From an uncultured Collinsella sp. (GTDB lineage: Bacteria; Actinomycetota; Coriobacteriia; Coriobacteriales; Coriobacteriaceae), in assembly GCA_902464645.1 (NCBI GenBank), contig CABQKL010000111.1:1-5771 (forward strand): a stretch of 5,771 bases of DNA, in the 5' to 3' direction. The translations under genes were made by a program, and so were the position numbers. Positions 5,314-5,771 of this stretch are shown here, one piece after another (within the stretch, counting starts at the first letter, position 1; the number at the start of each line of letters is the position of its first letter). Under the pieces are notes generated by a model, which worked only from the letters and a program-made list of their open reading frames with translations, did no database searches and was not told where the DNA came from.

Positions 5314-5771
5314 ATGAGTCGCCGCAACACCGAACTGCTCTTGCTCATCGCCTCGGCGTTCCCCGTCATCCTGCTCTATGCGATGTACGTGCTCACCGCG
5401 GGTGCCACGATTTCCTTTGAGACGCTCGCCGTGCCGATCGGCCTGTTCGCCGCCTTCGCCGCGGCGCATATCGCCGTGCGCATCCTGGCGCCCGGCGCCG
5501 ACCCCGCCATCCTGCCCATCGTCTTTGTGCTCTCGGGCATCGGCATCACATTCGTGACGCGCCTGGCCCCCGACCTCGCCATCTCGCAGCTCATCATCTT
5601 GTTTGTCTCGGTGGCGCTCATGGTGGGAACGCTCGCACTGGTCAAGAACCTCGACGTGGTCATGCGCTACAAGTACACCTTTGGCATTATCGGCATCATC
5701 CTGCTGATGCTGCCGATCTTTATCGGCACCACGATCTCGGGCTCCAAGCTGTGGATTCGCATCGCGGGCTT
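5314..5771 (+). CDS. rodA: RodA/FtsW-type SEDS peptidoglycan polymerase (5' part, cut by window edge)
   Basis: The first 152 residues of a polytopic membrane protein, cut off by the window edge. Hydrophobic helices are visible at about residues 7-29, 36-57, 65-82, 89-110 and 122-138. The segment GADPAILPI (61-69) with the following GIGITFVTRL, and the loop GSKLWIRIAG (143-152), are characteristic of the SEDS family in its actinobacterial RodA form. RodA polymerises glycan strands from lipid II together with a class B penicillin-binding protein, which would be expected as the next gene. ATG 5314 has AAAGGGAG eight bases upstream and follows the phosphatase stop by 16 bp. Naming it RodA instead of FtsW rests mainly on position directly after pstP, as in mycobacteria. 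The catalytic Asp of the large extracellular loop lies beyond the window. Confidence 0.94.
   Translation, partial: MSRRNTELLLLIASAFPVILLYAMYVLTAGATISFETLAVPIGLFAAFAAAHIAVRILAPGADPAILPIVFVLSGIGITFVTRLAPDLAISQLIILFVSVALMVGTLALVKNLDVVMRYKYTFGIIGIILLMLPIFIGTTISGSKLWIRIAG

Overview
The window is a GC-rich, actinobacterial-type signalling and cell-wall operon read entirely on the + strand. High G+C in third codon positions, the fhaA-fhaB-pstP-rodA gene order and the style of the proteins (FhaA_N/DUF3662 plus FHA, TM plus FHA, PP2C plus TM plus extracellular tail, RodA with a GADP...LP segment) all point to Actinomycetota. The Ala/Glu/Asp-rich proteins and compact layout suggest a Coriobacteriia gut anaerobe such as Collinsella. 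That placement is inferred from style, not from a database match.

Layout: (1) positions 1-77 hold the probable 3' tail of an unidentified upstream gene. (2) 95-1948 encodes a Ser/Thr protein kinase whose C-terminal half is a multi-pass membrane region, not one TM helix plus PASTA repeats. (3) 1945-2955 is fhaA, overlapping the kinase by 4 bp (GTGA). (4) 2962-3378 is fhaB, a small membrane-anchored FHA protein. (5) 3375-5297 is a PstP-like PP2C phosphatase, overlapping fhaB by 4 bp (ATGA), with an unusual disordered N-terminal extension of about 250 residues and a conserved-looking extracellular C-terminal segment. (6) 5314 to the window edge is the start of rodA, the SEDS peptidoglycan polymerase. 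No gap between genes exceeds 17 bp, and no terminator, RNA gene, mobile element or CRISPR array is visible.

How the genes work together: the kinase writes phosphothreonine, FhaA and FhaB read it through FHA domains, the PP2C erases it, and RodA is the wall-synthesis machine whose activity such systems control in mycobacteria and relatives. The least ordinary parts are the polytopic kinase, with an HLD (non-RD) catalytic loop, at the head of the operon, and the long Thr/Pro/Ala/Glu-rich extension of the phosphatase. That extension contains acidic-Asp-Thr-Val motifs resembling one in the kinase juxtamembrane segment. A TATAAT hexamer in an AT-richer, rare-codon patch at the 3' end of the kinase gene may mark an internal promoter for fhaA onward.
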